Source: Flavobacterium circumlabens (lineage in GTDB: Bacteria; Bacteroidota; Bacteroidia; Flavobacteriales; Flavobacteriaceae). Taken from it: a DNA stretch of 64,000 nt. Under the pieces are notes generated by a model that searched no databases, had not been told where the DNA came from, and was given only the letters and a program-made list of their open reading frames with translations. This document shows, piece by piece, positions 43,594 through 53,346 of this stretch. The stretch covers positions 715,892 to 779,891 of the forward strand of contig NZ_SLWA01000001.1 of the NCBI RefSeq assembly GCF_004345565.1. The letters run 5' to 3'. Made by a program: the position numbers and the translations under genes. Position 1 is the stretch's first letter. Each line of letters begins with the position of its first letter.

Positions 43594-45579
43594 TTATTTC
43601 ATCTTAATTTTCAAAACCGTAACCGAGTATGCCGGAAAATCGTATTGAACCTTGCTTCCGTTTATCTTAAATTCACTTTCTTTCGGGCTGATTTTAGTTG
43701 GAGTTTCAAAAGAATTCTCATCGTTTATTCCGTCTCCTTTTAAAATTATGGCCGTTCCTTTTGCTTCTAATTTGGCTCCTTTTAAATCAATTGTCACATT
43801 CTGAGACGCTGCCGCAGTGTTCACAATCTTCAGAATTACTTCCTTCGAATTGACATCTTTTACTGCAGATGCAAACAACTCATTTTGACCCGTGACTGCT
43901 TTTCCGTCTTTTGTAATGTTGATTAAATCGGTTCCTTTATTATTAGAGAACAATTTCTGAACATAATAATTTGGCGTTCCGTAGGATTGTAAATTGTTGA
44001 ACCAAATCATATCAGGTGTCCATTGCCAGCCTTCTACGTGGGCCAGTAAAGGCGCATAGGATGTCAGATGAACAACCTCAGCATTTCGCTCCATTCCGGT
44101 CATAAAAGCGGCTTCGGAGAAAGCACATTCCCAGTTGTTTTTATTGTCCGGACTTGCAATCGCTACACTTTGGGCTGCATATTCTCCGGCGAAAATCTTT
44201 GGTCCTTTACGATCGTAATTGTCGTAACGGGTTGCATTTTTACGGAACCAGGCCGGATCTTTGTAATAGTGTTCGTCAACGATTTCTGCGTTTAGTTTTT
44301 TAAGTTCAGTCATACCATAATCAAAGTAATCTCCGTCAGGAAATGGTCCTGTTCCGGAAACGATTGTAATGTTTGGATATTTTGCTTTGATGGCTTTTTG
44401 GAACACTTTGAAACGCTCGATATAATCCGGTCCCCATTGCTCATTTCCAACTCCGATAAATTTCAAATTGAAGGATTTTGGATGTCCCATATCCGCTCTG
44501 ACTTTTCCCCAAGCGGTGTTTAAATCTCCATTTGCAAATTCAATTAAGTCTAAGGCATCCTGTACGTAAGGATCGATTTGATCCATCGGAACCAATTCTC
44601 CTGTGTTGAACTGACACGCCATTCCGCAGCTTAAAATGGGTAACGGCGCAGCGCCGATATCTTCTGAAAGCTGGAAATATTCGAAGAATCCTAATCCGAA
44701 ACTTTGAAAATAATCCGGTGCCAATTTGTGTGCAAACTCGGTGTTCCAACGGTTAATCATGGTTTCTCTGTCTGTTACATTACCAATCGATTTTTTCCAT
44801 TGGTAACGCAATGCCAGTGTTTTTCCTTCGACAATACACCCTCCCGGAAAACGTAAAAACCCTGGTTTTAAATCGTACAACAATTGTACTAAATCACTGC
44901 GAAGACCGTTTTTTCTTCCTTTCCAGGTATCTTCCGGAAATAAGGAAATTGCATCTAAATCGATTATTCCTGTTCCTTCAAAAGTGATTCTGATTTGTGC
45001 TTTTGCTTCGGTTGCCGTCGCGGTTAATTGTGCGGTGTAACTGGTCCATTCTTTCGCTGTTGGCGTGATTGAAGTTTCACCTAAAACCTTTTTATTTTTA
45101 TCAATGAATTGAATTTTAATCTTAGAAACAGCTCCTGATGCTTTTGAAGCCTTCAGCGATAAATTATATTTCAGATCTTTTTTGATTCCCATTCCTCTGA
45201 AACCTTCATTGATCATTTCATAACCGCCTGCATCGTTGATTGTAACCCGGCAATAATTATGATTGGTTCCTTTTTGCGAATATTGAATAATAGTGGCGAT
45301 TCCGGATTGCAGGTTTAATTTGTGTCGGTCGCTATTGGGTTCGTTCCATCCCATCATGGGTGTTTCGAATTCAAACGATCTGTTCTTGATCATTTCTGCA
45401 TATAAACCTCCATCAGCAGCAAAATTGATGTCTTCAAAAAACACTCCGTACATCGTTGGCTGAATTTTAGTTACTGTTTTTGCAACATCAACCTGAAGAT
45501 TATTTTTTTGTGCCGAAGCATAAAAGCCATTCAGCAATAAACCGCAAAGGGTAATTTTGGTAATTAAATTGGACTTCAT
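43594..45579 (-). CDS. GH51 alpha-L-arabinofuranosidase with carbohydrate-binding domain
   Basis: 661 residues with a cleaved signal peptide (LLLNGFYASAQ). About 60-225 is a beta-sandwich binding-type insert (VTINDAGGYEMINEGFRGMG...), as in the larger GH51 enzymes. The catalytic acid/base Glu is in GVGNEQWGPDY (about 376) and the nucleophile Glu in FAGEYAAQ (about 464). It removes arabinofuranose side chains. Between GH127 and araB; gaps of 170-180 bp on both sides may hold extra signals. Confidence 0.92.
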   Translation of the reverse strand: MKSNLITKITLCGLLLNGFYASAQKNNLQVDVAKTVTKIQPTMYGVFFEDINFAADGGLYAEMIKNRSFEFETPMMGWNEPNSDRHKLNLQSGIATIIQYSQKGTNHNYCRVTINDAGGYEMINEGFRGMGIKKDLKYNLSLKASKASGAVSKIKIQFIDKNKKVLGETSITPTAKEWTSYTAQLTATATEAKAQIRITFEGTGIIDLDAISLFPEDTWKGRKNGLRSDLVQLLYDLKPGFLRFPGGCIVEGKTLALRYQWKKSIGNVTDRETMINRWNTEFAHKLAPDYFQSFGLGFFEYFQLSEDIGAAPLPILSCGMACQFNTGELVPMDQIDPYVQDALDLIEFANGDLNTAWGKVRADMGHPKSFNLKFIGVGNEQWGPDYIERFKVFQKAIKAKYPNITIVSGTGPFPDGDYFDYGMTELKKLNAEIVDEHYYKDPAWFRKNATRYDNYDRKGPKIFAGEYAAQSVAIASPDNKNNWECAFSEAAFMTGMERNAEVVHLTSYAPLLAHVEGWQWTPDMIWFNNLQSYGTPNYYVQKLFSNNKGTDLINITKDGKAVTGQNELFASAVKDVNSKEVILKIVNTAAASQNVTIDLKGAKLEAKGTAIILKGDGINDENSFETPTKISPKESEFKINGSKVQYDFPAYSVTVLKIKMK

Positions 45580-45755
45580 TTTTTATGTTTTAATTTGTTT
45601 TAATGGCACGGATGACGCGGATTAAAACGGATTTTTATTTTTGTTTTCTCGCAGATAGAGCAGATTTTTTTCTAATCTTTTTACTCCTTTAATCTGTGGC
45701 ATTTTCTTGATTCTTTCTTCTTGCCTCTATATTCTATGTTCTTTGCTCTTTACTC

Positions 45756-47738
45756 TCAATTCTTATAATCCAACCAAACTTTCATTTTTCCAACTCCTCT
45801 GTTTGACCAGCTGTAATAGGGTATTGCTTTGAATTTTGAATTTTCGATAACATTTACGCCTTGCAATAAACTCGCTTCTTTTTTTACTTTGAAAGTGTCG
45901 CCTGATGCCACCTCTATTTTATCGAAATTCATTTTGTTGTCGATTTCTTCAACGGCGTAAACGATTGGTCCGTATTCTAAAGAAACTTTATTTTTATTGG
46001 TTTCTACTTTTGCATTTGTCTCTACTTCCTGAACTTCCATTGGGAAATTAAGCTGGATTTTATCTCCTTTTTTCCAATTTCTTGTAATGGTTAAATAACC
46101 GGCTTCCGGCTGAATAGCTAATGTTTCTCCATTCAGATTAATGGTTGCTTTTTGGGTGGATGCTTTTTTATAAGAATATAAATCGCCCGGCAAAACTTCA
46201 TTTCTTGCCCAACCCGGAACTCTCAGTTTGATCGTGAATTGACTTTCTTTTTTCGGGTTAACTGAGATCGCTACTTTTCCGTTCCAGGGATATCCGGTTT
46301 GCTGTGAAATCTGTAGATCGGTTTTTCCTAAAGTGAAGGATGCGTTGTTCGAAGCATACAAATTCACATATAGAACATCTTTTGATTTTGAATAAATCAA
46401 TCCCGGAATCGAAGGCACAAATCGAATTAAATTTGTTGGACAGCAAGAGCAATCAAACCAAGCCTGACGTGTGCAAGATCCTCTGTTTGATTTGAAAACG
46501 CCATCAGATTCTAAGGCATTTGGATAGAAAAATTCTTTTCCGTCTAATGAAATTCCGGAGATTAATCCGTTATACATGGTCCTTTCGATCACGTCAAAAT
46601 ATTGCGATTTCCCCGTTAAATTATGTAGTCTGTGGTTCCAGTATACATCACCAATTGCTGCACAGGTTTCGTTATATGCGGTTAAATTTGGTAATTCGTA
46701 ATTGGCTCCAAAAGCTTCTCCGTCATGTCTGGAACCAATTCCGCCTGTGATATACATTTTTTTGCTGACCATGTTATTCCACAAATTATTTACGGCTTCG
46801 GTATAGGCTTTGTCTTTTGTTATGGCGGCAATATCGGTCATTCCGGCGTACATGTAAACGGCTCTTACGGCGTGGCCAACGACTTCGTTTTGCTGTACCA
46901 CCGGAATATGATCCTGTGCATATTCGCCATATAATTTATGATTGTTGGGATTTCCGCGATTGTCGAGAAAGTATTTTGCCAGTTTCAGATACGCTTCTTT
47001 TCCGGTAATTTGATACAGTTTGATCAAACCTGTTTCTACAATCTGATGCCCCGGAACTCCTTTTACCTGACATGGTTTGTCGCCAAAAGTTTTGACTAAC
47101 AAATCTGCATTTTTAATAGCAATGTCAAGAAAATTTCTTTTCCCCGTAGCTTCATAATGTACGACAGCTGCTTCAATCAAATGTCCCGAATTGTAGCATT
47201 CATGACTGATTTGCAATGATTCCCAACGTTTTCCTTCGATAACCGGAACCCAGGGCGCTGGCGGTTTTGCCGGATTTATTGTCCTCCATGTGGTCAAGTA
47301 ACCGTCCTTTTCCTGGCCAATTTTTACAATGGCAATCAAGGAATCTAAAACGCGATCTAATTTTGGGTTTGGCGCACTTATTAAGGTATTCGATGCTCCT
47401 TCTATAATCTTATAAACATCGGTATCATCAAAAGGCATTTGTCCTCTCACTTCTCCTGTTTTTTGCTTTCCTGCAATTAAGAAATTCTCAAAACGGCCTT
47501 CTTCATTACATTTTTGAATGGCGTATGCAATCGTAATTTCCTGCACTCTCTTAATTATAGGCAACCAAAAAGAATCGGTCAGTTTTACATTCTGAATGTT
47601 GACCGGTTCAATTTCGTAACCTGCTTTTAACACCGAAGTTTTATTCGATACTACGACATCATTCTTTGTCTCCTTACAGGAAATAAAAATCAAAAATGAT
47701 AGAAAAATTGTTACAATATGGAAAGTATATTTTTTCAT
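45756..47738 (-). CDS. GH127 beta-L-arabinofuranosidase, lipoprotein
   Basis: 660 residues with a lipoprotein signal (FLSFLIFISC). The family core is clear: ESLQISHECYNSGHLIEAAVVHYEATGKRNFLD, GGIGSRHDGEAFGANYELPN, YNETCAAIGDVYW with the Glu ligand, and the double-Cys segment WFDCSCCPTN that holds the zinc and nucleophile in GH127. It hydrolyses beta-linked L-arabinofuranose, as in extensin-type or arabinogalactan side chains. It starts 13 bp after the GH43 gene. Confidence 0.9.
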   Translation of the reverse strand: MKKYTFHIVTIFLSFLIFISCKETKNDVVVSNKTSVLKAGYEIEPVNIQNVKLTDSFWLPIIKRVQEITIAYAIQKCNEEGRFENFLIAGKQKTGEVRGQMPFDDTDVYKIIEGASNTLISAPNPKLDRVLDSLIAIVKIGQEKDGYLTTWRTINPAKPPAPWVPVIEGKRWESLQISHECYNSGHLIEAAVVHYEATGKRNFLDIAIKNADLLVKTFGDKPCQVKGVPGHQIVETGLIKLYQITGKEAYLKLAKYFLDNRGNPNNHKLYGEYAQDHIPVVQQNEVVGHAVRAVYMYAGMTDIAAITKDKAYTEAVNNLWNNMVSKKMYITGGIGSRHDGEAFGANYELPNLTAYNETCAAIGDVYWNHRLHNLTGKSQYFDVIERTMYNGLISGISLDGKEFFYPNALESDGVFKSNRGSCTRQAWFDCSCCPTNLIRFVPSIPGLIYSKSKDVLYVNLYASNNASFTLGKTDLQISQQTGYPWNGKVAISVNPKKESQFTIKLRVPGWARNEVLPGDLYSYKKASTQKATINLNGETLAIQPEAGYLTITRNWKKGDKIQLNFPMEVQEVETNAKVETNKNKVSLEYGPIVYAVEEIDNKMNFDKIEVASGDTFKVKKEASLLQGVNVIENSKFKAIPYYSWSNRGVGKMKVWLDYKN

Positions 47739-47751
47739 TATTTGGAATATT

Positions 47752-48735
47752 CTATTTTAAAACGGGCCATAAATCTGTATCCCAAAGCATTTCCCGAACT
47801 ACTAGTCTTGGTGTTCCGTTGGTTTTCTTTTCATAGGCGTGATAGAAAATATAATCTTTGCCATCAAACGTATAAGCGCTGTTATGGCCTGTGCCATAGT
47901 ACTTTTCATCGCCCTGAACTAAGATGCTTCCTCCACCTTCATTTAAAGATTTTCCGTCTTTATCGACATAAGGCCCGGTTATATTTTTAGATCTTCCAAC
48001 AACCACTTTATAGGTGCTTTTTTCTCCGCGACAGCATAAATCCCAGGAAAGAAATTGATAATAATATCCGTTTTTCTTAAAAATAAAAGGGGCTTCCAGT
48101 GCGCCATCGCCCGGGTCAGAATCCGGTAATTCGAAAGTTCTTTTGCGCTTAGCGATTGTATGCCATTCCTGTGGCTGTGCTATTGATTTTAAATCAGGAT
48201 TTAGTTTTACCATCTTCAATCCTTCCCAAAAAGAACCAAATGATAACCACGGCGTATTATTTTCATCGAAAATTAAATTTGGATCAATGGCATTCCACAT
48301 ATCGCGATTGGGCTGTGACTGAATCACAATTCCCTGATCGACCCATTTGTATTTTTTGTCTTTTGGATCTAATGTTGTGTTTGTCGCAACACCAATTGCC
48401 GAAGTATTTTTGGCGAAAGCCGAAACGGAATAATACAGATAATAAACATTATTATGCAAAGAAATATCCGGTGCCCAAATATGGTTTTTGAAATCAGCTG
48501 CAACACCATCTGCCCAAACTGGTTTGTCTTTAAAAACGGGAGGTTCGGGATTCCAGCTTTTTAAATCTTTCGAACTGAAAACACTAATTCCTTTACCGGT
48601 ACAATACAGATAATAGGTTTCTTTTTGTTTAATGACTACGGGGTCGTGCACTACTATTTCCTGCGCAAATGAAACTGAAGCCATCAGCAGCATAAGAGCC
48701 GAAAATGTATGTTTGATATTTTTGTGTAATTCCAT
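47752..48735 (-). CDS. GH43 arabinan endo-1,5-alpha-L-arabinosidase-like, secreted
   Basis: 327 residues from ATG 48735, which gives a proper signal peptide (FSALMLLMASVSFAQ); the frame extends 21 codons upstream. The GH43 triad is visible: Asp in VVHDPVVIK, Asp in NAIDPNLIF and Glu in ALEAPFIF. The DLCCRGEKSTY motif with two Cys is typical of the endo-arabinanase-like branch and is shared with the gene at 53347 (SCCNGVNSTY). Confidence 0.9.
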   Translation of the reverse strand: MELHKNIKHTFSALMLLMASVSFAQEIVVHDPVVIKQKETYYLYCTGKGISVFSSKDLKSWNPEPPVFKDKPVWADGVAADFKNHIWAPDISLHNNVYYLYYSVSAFAKNTSAIGVATNTTLDPKDKKYKWVDQGIVIQSQPNRDMWNAIDPNLIFDENNTPWLSFGSFWEGLKMVKLNPDLKSIAQPQEWHTIAKRKRTFELPDSDPGDGALEAPFIFKKNGYYYQFLSWDLCCRGEKSTYKVVVGRSKNITGPYVDKDGKSLNEGGGSILVQGDEKYYGTGHNSAYTFDGKDYIFYHAYEKKTNGTPRLVVREMLWDTDLWPVLK

Positions 48736-48967
48736 GTATAATGTTTTATTCTTATTTGAAAAATGTAGACTGCGACTGTAAACTTTTTTCTTTACCATAT
48801 AAGTGATATAAGATCATTAAGTTTGGACTGAAAACTGTGACTGTAAACTTTTTTTACCCATATAAGTGATAAAAAATCATTTAAGTTTTGCGTTGACCGG
48901 AAACTTTTTAAATCATATAAGCAAACTGTAAACTGTAAACTATAAACTGCGACTGAAAACTAAAAAA
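48736..48967. repeat. intergenic tandem repeats (CCATATAAGTGAT and CTGTAAACTTTTTT words)
   Basis: Two diverged copies of CTGTAAACTTTTTT...CCATATAAGTGATA...ATCATT(T)AAGTT follow one another and a third partial copy ends near 48920. Related words occur at 37312 and 54380. No gene. Confidence 0.6.
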
Positions 48968-49927
48968 CTATTGAATTCCTTCAGAAGTCATCACCACTCG
49001 TTTCATAGTTCCGTCTTTGTTGTAATATAATTTGTCTACACAAACCGATCTTCTGAAACTTCCTCCGTTTGGAATTGATGCTCCGTTGTGATAAATAAAA
49101 TACGATTGTCCTTTAAAATCTATTATCGATTGATGGTTGGTGTTACTGTTTCCGGCTAATTCATTCAAAATTCCTTTGAATTCCCACGGACCTGTAATGG
49201 ACTTGCTCATGGCGTAGGCAATTTTCTCCGGAAACTCATAGGCGTATGATAGATAATACCAGTTTTTATGTTTGTGAATCCAAGGTGCTTCTGTAAAATG
49301 CGGCAAATCGATGTGCTGAATTGGTCCGTCAAGTTCAATCATGTTTTCTTTTAATTTGGCATAATGGCAAGAGGTATTTCCCCAAAACAAATAGGCTTGT
49401 CCATCACCATCGATATAGACCGTCGGATCAATGTCGTCCCAGCTTATATCGGTAAATTTTGTCATGTCATTTGTAATTAAAGCTTTTCCTAAGGCATCTT
49501 TAAACGGTCCTGTTGGACTATCTGAAACTGCAATTCCAATTGATTTTCCGTCTATACTTCCGTGGTGAACGGTTACATACCAATAAAATTTTCCATTTCT
49601 TTCAATTACCTGCGAAGCCCATGCATCGCCTTTTGCCCATGCAAAATCTGTTACTTTTAGGGGCACCGGATGTGATTCCCATTTTTTCATATCTGATGAA
49701 GAATACACCACCCATTCGTTCATTTTATAAAAATTAAAATCGTTTGGTGCTTCGTCATGACCGGCGTACAAATACACTTTGTCTTTGTAAACCAATGCTG
49801 CAGGATCGCCTGTATATTGATCTTTGATTATAGGGTTATTGAATTTTACGTGGTCCATTTGGCTTTGAACTGTCTGACAGCAGGAAAGCAAAACTAAAAG
49901 TGACAGGCATGTAATTGTATTTTTCAT
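48968..49927 (-). CDS. GH43 glycoside hydrolase, lipoprotein
   Basis: 319 residues. The start CLSLLVLLSCCQ is a lipoprotein signal. The triad: Asp in YTGDPAALVY, Asp in WDDIDPTVYI, Glu in FTEAPWIHKH. This arrangement is that of exo-acting arabinofuranosidase/xylosidase GH43 enzymes. It lies between two other GH43 genes in the locus. Exact substrate not deducible. Confidence 0.9.
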   Translation of the reverse strand: MKNTITCLSLLVLLSCCQTVQSQMDHVKFNNPIIKDQYTGDPAALVYKDKVYLYAGHDEAPNDFNFYKMNEWVVYSSSDMKKWESHPVPLKVTDFAWAKGDAWASQVIERNGKFYWYVTVHHGSIDGKSIGIAVSDSPTGPFKDALGKALITNDMTKFTDISWDDIDPTVYIDGDGQAYLFWGNTSCHYAKLKENMIELDGPIQHIDLPHFTEAPWIHKHKNWYYLSYAYEFPEKIAYAMSKSITGPWEFKGILNELAGNSNTNHQSIIDFKGQSYFIYHNGASIPNGGSFRRSVCVDKLYYNKDGTMKRVVMTSEGIQ

Positions 49928-50107
49928 TATGATTTATTTTAAGACATCGTTCCAAAATGTAAAAACCATTCTTCCTGTTGTAAATATTTTTTCTCGCAGA
50001 TTTTGCCGATCGGGCTGATTTTTATCTTTTAATGCTTTATACCAATAGCTATTGCGATTGGCTATTATTTAATGTTTGGAATTTGGGGTTTTAAAAATTG
50101 GAATTTT

Positions 50108-51727
50108 CTAATTCACTTTCTTGCCCCAAACCGGTAATCCGCCTGATGTTAAACCTGAATAGGTCAAAGTCACTTTTCTGGTGGCTAATTCCCAATCCCA
50201 GGCATCGGTTACATTACATTTTACTCCGTTTATAGTCAGGATTTTTTTGGTGCTGTCATACGACCACGTTCCATTAGCGTCCCCGCTTACTTTTTTATCT
50301 GCGGTTAAATAAAGGGTTACTGATTTTTGAATGGTTTTGTATTGATAATTCATGGTTATTTGTTCCCAGGTTCCAACAAAACTGGCTTCAGAAATTGTCG
50401 TGGCTGGTACTCCGGCATAACGTTCCGGATCAACGACCGGCCATCCATCTTCTGTCCATTGTATACCACGAACGTGTCCCATCATCACGGCATTCGAAAC
50501 TGCAATTCCCGGAACTCCTTCCGGTAAACGTGCTTGTGAGGTATAAAACCACTGTTTGGTTTCCGGATTCTGAAAAATTCCGCAATGTGAAATTCCAACC
50601 CAACCCGTGTGATTCTTAAAGGAATACGGATGAGTCAACATCGGCAGGCAATCGGCTCCGTTGGTAATACTAATTCCGCTGATTGTCAAATACGGTCCTA
50701 AAATGCTTTTTGAACGAGCAACACGCGTGTTATAGGCAACCGATAATTCATCATAAGCCAAGAACAAATAATAATACTGAGTGTCCGGATTATAGATAAT
50801 TTCCGGTCCTTCCAGTGCCTGCCAACGGTTTGTATTTACATTTCCTCGTCCTGCAATTCGCACTCCGTAATCGTCAATTGTCTTTAATTTATAGGGTTTC
50901 CCTGTAGTTGGATTCAGTTTTAAAGCTGCGATTCCGGAATGCCATGAACCGTAAATTAAATACTGATCGCCTTCAGGAGTCTGAATAAAACTGGGATCAA
51001 TGGCGTTGAATTTAAAATAAGCATCCCAATCATTTCCTCCGTTTCGAACATAACTTTTTACGCCGTCCGGTTCAGAACAAACTACCATTCCTTTATCTGT
51101 CCAATTGTTTGAAGCCAGATCATTTGTCTCGGCTAAACCAATAAAAGCGCGTTCTGTCCAGGAAGTATTGGTGTCTGTTCCTACAATAGGATTTGTAACC
51201 ACAATGCTGTAATACATTCTGTAAATATTTCCGACTTTTCGAACACAAGGTGCCCAGTATCCATAATTCGGATTTGTAATGGCGGGTAATGCCGGAGACA
51301 TTCTGGCTCTTTTGTTATTCAGGGAATCTTTTACCCAGGCCGGAGCTTCGGTCATGGATGATCCCATAAATTCCCAATTGATTAAATCTTTCGATCTTCT
51401 GTAAAAAAAATGTCCGTGTCCATCCGTTGCATTTCCGTAAGAAGCATCGGTTTGATACATATAATAGTATTCTCCGCTTTTTTCAACTGAGGGATCATGT
51501 ACGTTGGCCAAATTCCATTGTGCTTTACTTCCCCAGCCTGATATTGCCGTATAATTGTCGGCGTACGTTGGCCCGGGAAAACCAGGTGTTACCACAACCG
51601 GAGGTACTACTACAGGATCCGGATTATGCTCCGCAGGATCATCACCTGAACAACTCGTTACCGCAACTGCAATTAAAAATAGTCCGATGCACGAAGCCAT
51701 TTTTAAAATGGAATTTGATTTTTTCAT
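50108..51727 (-). CDS. GH43 endo-arabinanase with C-terminal beta domain, lipoprotein
   Basis: 539 residues. The lipoprotein signal (LFLIAVAVTSC) is followed by a proline-rich linker (DPVVVPPVVVTPGFPGP). The GH43 triad: Asp in NVHDPSVEK, Asp in NAIDPSFIQ, Glu in LEGPEIIY. The last 90 residues (FVGTWEQITMNYQYK to the end) form the beta-sandwich that closes extracellular endo-arabinanases of the AbnA type. It would cut the arabinan backbone at the cell surface. 10 bp after the GH51 gene. Confidence 0.92.
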   Translation of the reverse strand: MKKSNSILKMASCIGLFLIAVAVTSCSGDDPAEHNPDPVVVPPVVVTPGFPGPTYADNYTAISGWGSKAQWNLANVHDPSVEKSGEYYYMYQTDASYGNATDGHGHFFYRRSKDLINWEFMGSSMTEAPAWVKDSLNNKRARMSPALPAITNPNYGYWAPCVRKVGNIYRMYYSIVVTNPIVGTDTNTSWTERAFIGLAETNDLASNNWTDKGMVVCSEPDGVKSYVRNGGNDWDAYFKFNAIDPSFIQTPEGDQYLIYGSWHSGIAALKLNPTTGKPYKLKTIDDYGVRIAGRGNVNTNRWQALEGPEIIYNPDTQYYYLFLAYDELSVAYNTRVARSKSILGPYLTISGISITNGADCLPMLTHPYSFKNHTGWVGISHCGIFQNPETKQWFYTSQARLPEGVPGIAVSNAVMMGHVRGIQWTEDGWPVVDPERYAGVPATTISEASFVGTWEQITMNYQYKTIQKSVTLYLTADKKVSGDANGTWSYDSTKKILTINGVKCNVTDAWDWELATRKVTLTYSGLTSGGLPVWGKKVN

Positions 51728-51737
51728 TTTTATATTT

Positions 51738-53285
51738 TTATTTTCCTTCTAACACCACTACTGAGAAAGGAGGAATTGTGATTTCTAATTTTCCCTTTTT
51801 GTTTTCGAAACCTTTAAAAACCGTTGGTACAATTTTGTCTGGTGCATCGAATGAATTGTAATCCTGCAATTTTGCTGATGTTATAATCGTTCCTTTGAAA
51901 GCTTTTACTCCAAGATCGTTTACATCAATTTCTATTTTATTTTGATTTTTTGCGTCAACATTTACTAGTGAAATATGAACCGATCCGCTTTTGTCTTTTG
52001 AAGCTGAAGCCGATACTGCCGGAAGTGTTTCTCCATTAAAAGTATATGACGGCGATTGAAAACTTACCGGTAATAATTTAGCATCCTGGTGCACGCTGTA
52101 CATTTTCATGACATGATACGTTGGCGTTGTAATCATTTTTGCTTTGTCTGTAAGAATTACGGCTTGCAAAACGTTTACGCATTGTGCTAAGTTTGCCATA
52201 CGGACCCTATCAGCGTGATTGTTGAATATATTAAGCGTTGCTCCGGCTAAAACTGCATCTCTCATGGTATTTTGCTGGTATAAAAATCCCGGATTTGTCC
52301 CTTTTTCTACTTCGTACCAGGCTCCCCATTCGTCTACAATCATGGCTACTTTTTTCTCCGGATCGTATTTATCCATTACAGCTGCATGTTTGGTAACCAA
52401 TTCTTCCATTTTTAGCGCCGATTGCATGGTATGGAAATAACCGTCTTCGGTAAAGTTTACACCGTCGCCTTTTTTACCCCAATCGATTACGGCATAATGA
52501 TGAACCCCTAATCCTCCTAACATATTTAAAGGAATGTTTTTCATTAAAACTTCTGTCCAGTTATAATCGGCACTGTTTGATCCGGATGCAATTCTGGTAA
52601 TTCCGCCGGTGTTTTCCCAATCTGACATGAAGGTGGCGTATTTGCGGTATTCATTCGCATAATATTCTGCTGTCATATTTCCGCCGCAACCCCATGCTTC
52701 ATTTCCAATTCCCCAGAATTTTACTTTCCATGGTTCCGTTCTTCCGTTCTTTTTACGTAAATCACTCATTGGACTTTTACCACTAAAATTGGTGTACTGT
52801 ACCCAATCTGCTAATTCCTGAACGGTTCCGCTGCCTACATTTCCTGATAAATACGGTTCTGCTCCAAGCAATTCACACATATTCAGAAAATCATGTGTTC
52901 CAAAACTGTTGTCTTCTGTTACTCCTCCCCACCATTGGTTTACGATTGTTGGTCTTTCCTGTTGCGGTCCAATACCGTCTTTCCAGTGATAGGTATCCGC
53001 AAAACATCCGCCGGGCCATCTTAAGTTTGGAATTTTTAATTCTTTTAAAGCTTTGATAATATCATTTCTAACTCCTTTTGTATTTGGAATTTTTGAGGTG
53101 TCTCCCACAAAAAAACCTCCGTAAATAGAACGTCCTAAATGTTCTGCAAAATGTCCGTAGATATTTTTGTTGATTGTCGGAGCATCGGCCGCATTCTTTA
53201 TCGTAACAACTGTGGTCTGATTTTGAGCGAAACTTACCTGATTGCAAATGGTAATAAGAAATGTGATTAAAAGTGCTTTTTTCAT
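51738..53285 (-). CDS. GH51 alpha-L-arabinofuranosidase, secreted
   Basis: 515 residues with a signal peptide (ITFLITICNQVSFAQ). Standard GH51 length: NIYGHFAEHLGRSIYGG, LRWPGGCFADTYHW, the acid/base Glu in WGIGNEAWGCGG (about 195) and the nucleophile Glu in MIVDEWGAWYEVE (about 318), then the beta-sandwich domain. It releases terminal arabinofuranose from oligosaccharides, probably in the periplasm. Confidence 0.94.
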   Translation of the reverse strand: MKKALLITFLITICNQVSFAQNQTTVVTIKNAADAPTINKNIYGHFAEHLGRSIYGGFFVGDTSKIPNTKGVRNDIIKALKELKIPNLRWPGGCFADTYHWKDGIGPQQERPTIVNQWWGGVTEDNSFGTHDFLNMCELLGAEPYLSGNVGSGTVQELADWVQYTNFSGKSPMSDLRKKNGRTEPWKVKFWGIGNEAWGCGGNMTAEYYANEYRKYATFMSDWENTGGITRIASGSNSADYNWTEVLMKNIPLNMLGGLGVHHYAVIDWGKKGDGVNFTEDGYFHTMQSALKMEELVTKHAAVMDKYDPEKKVAMIVDEWGAWYEVEKGTNPGFLYQQNTMRDAVLAGATLNIFNNHADRVRMANLAQCVNVLQAVILTDKAKMITTPTYHVMKMYSVHQDAKLLPVSFQSPSYTFNGETLPAVSASASKDKSGSVHISLVNVDAKNQNKIEIDVNDLGVKAFKGTIITSAKLQDYNSFDAPDKIVPTVFKGFENKKGKLEITIPPFSVVVLEGK

Positions 53286-53346
53286 AGTATGTTTTATAAG
53301 TTATAAAAGAGGAAAGCTTTATGAGACTTTCCTCTGAATGGTATTT

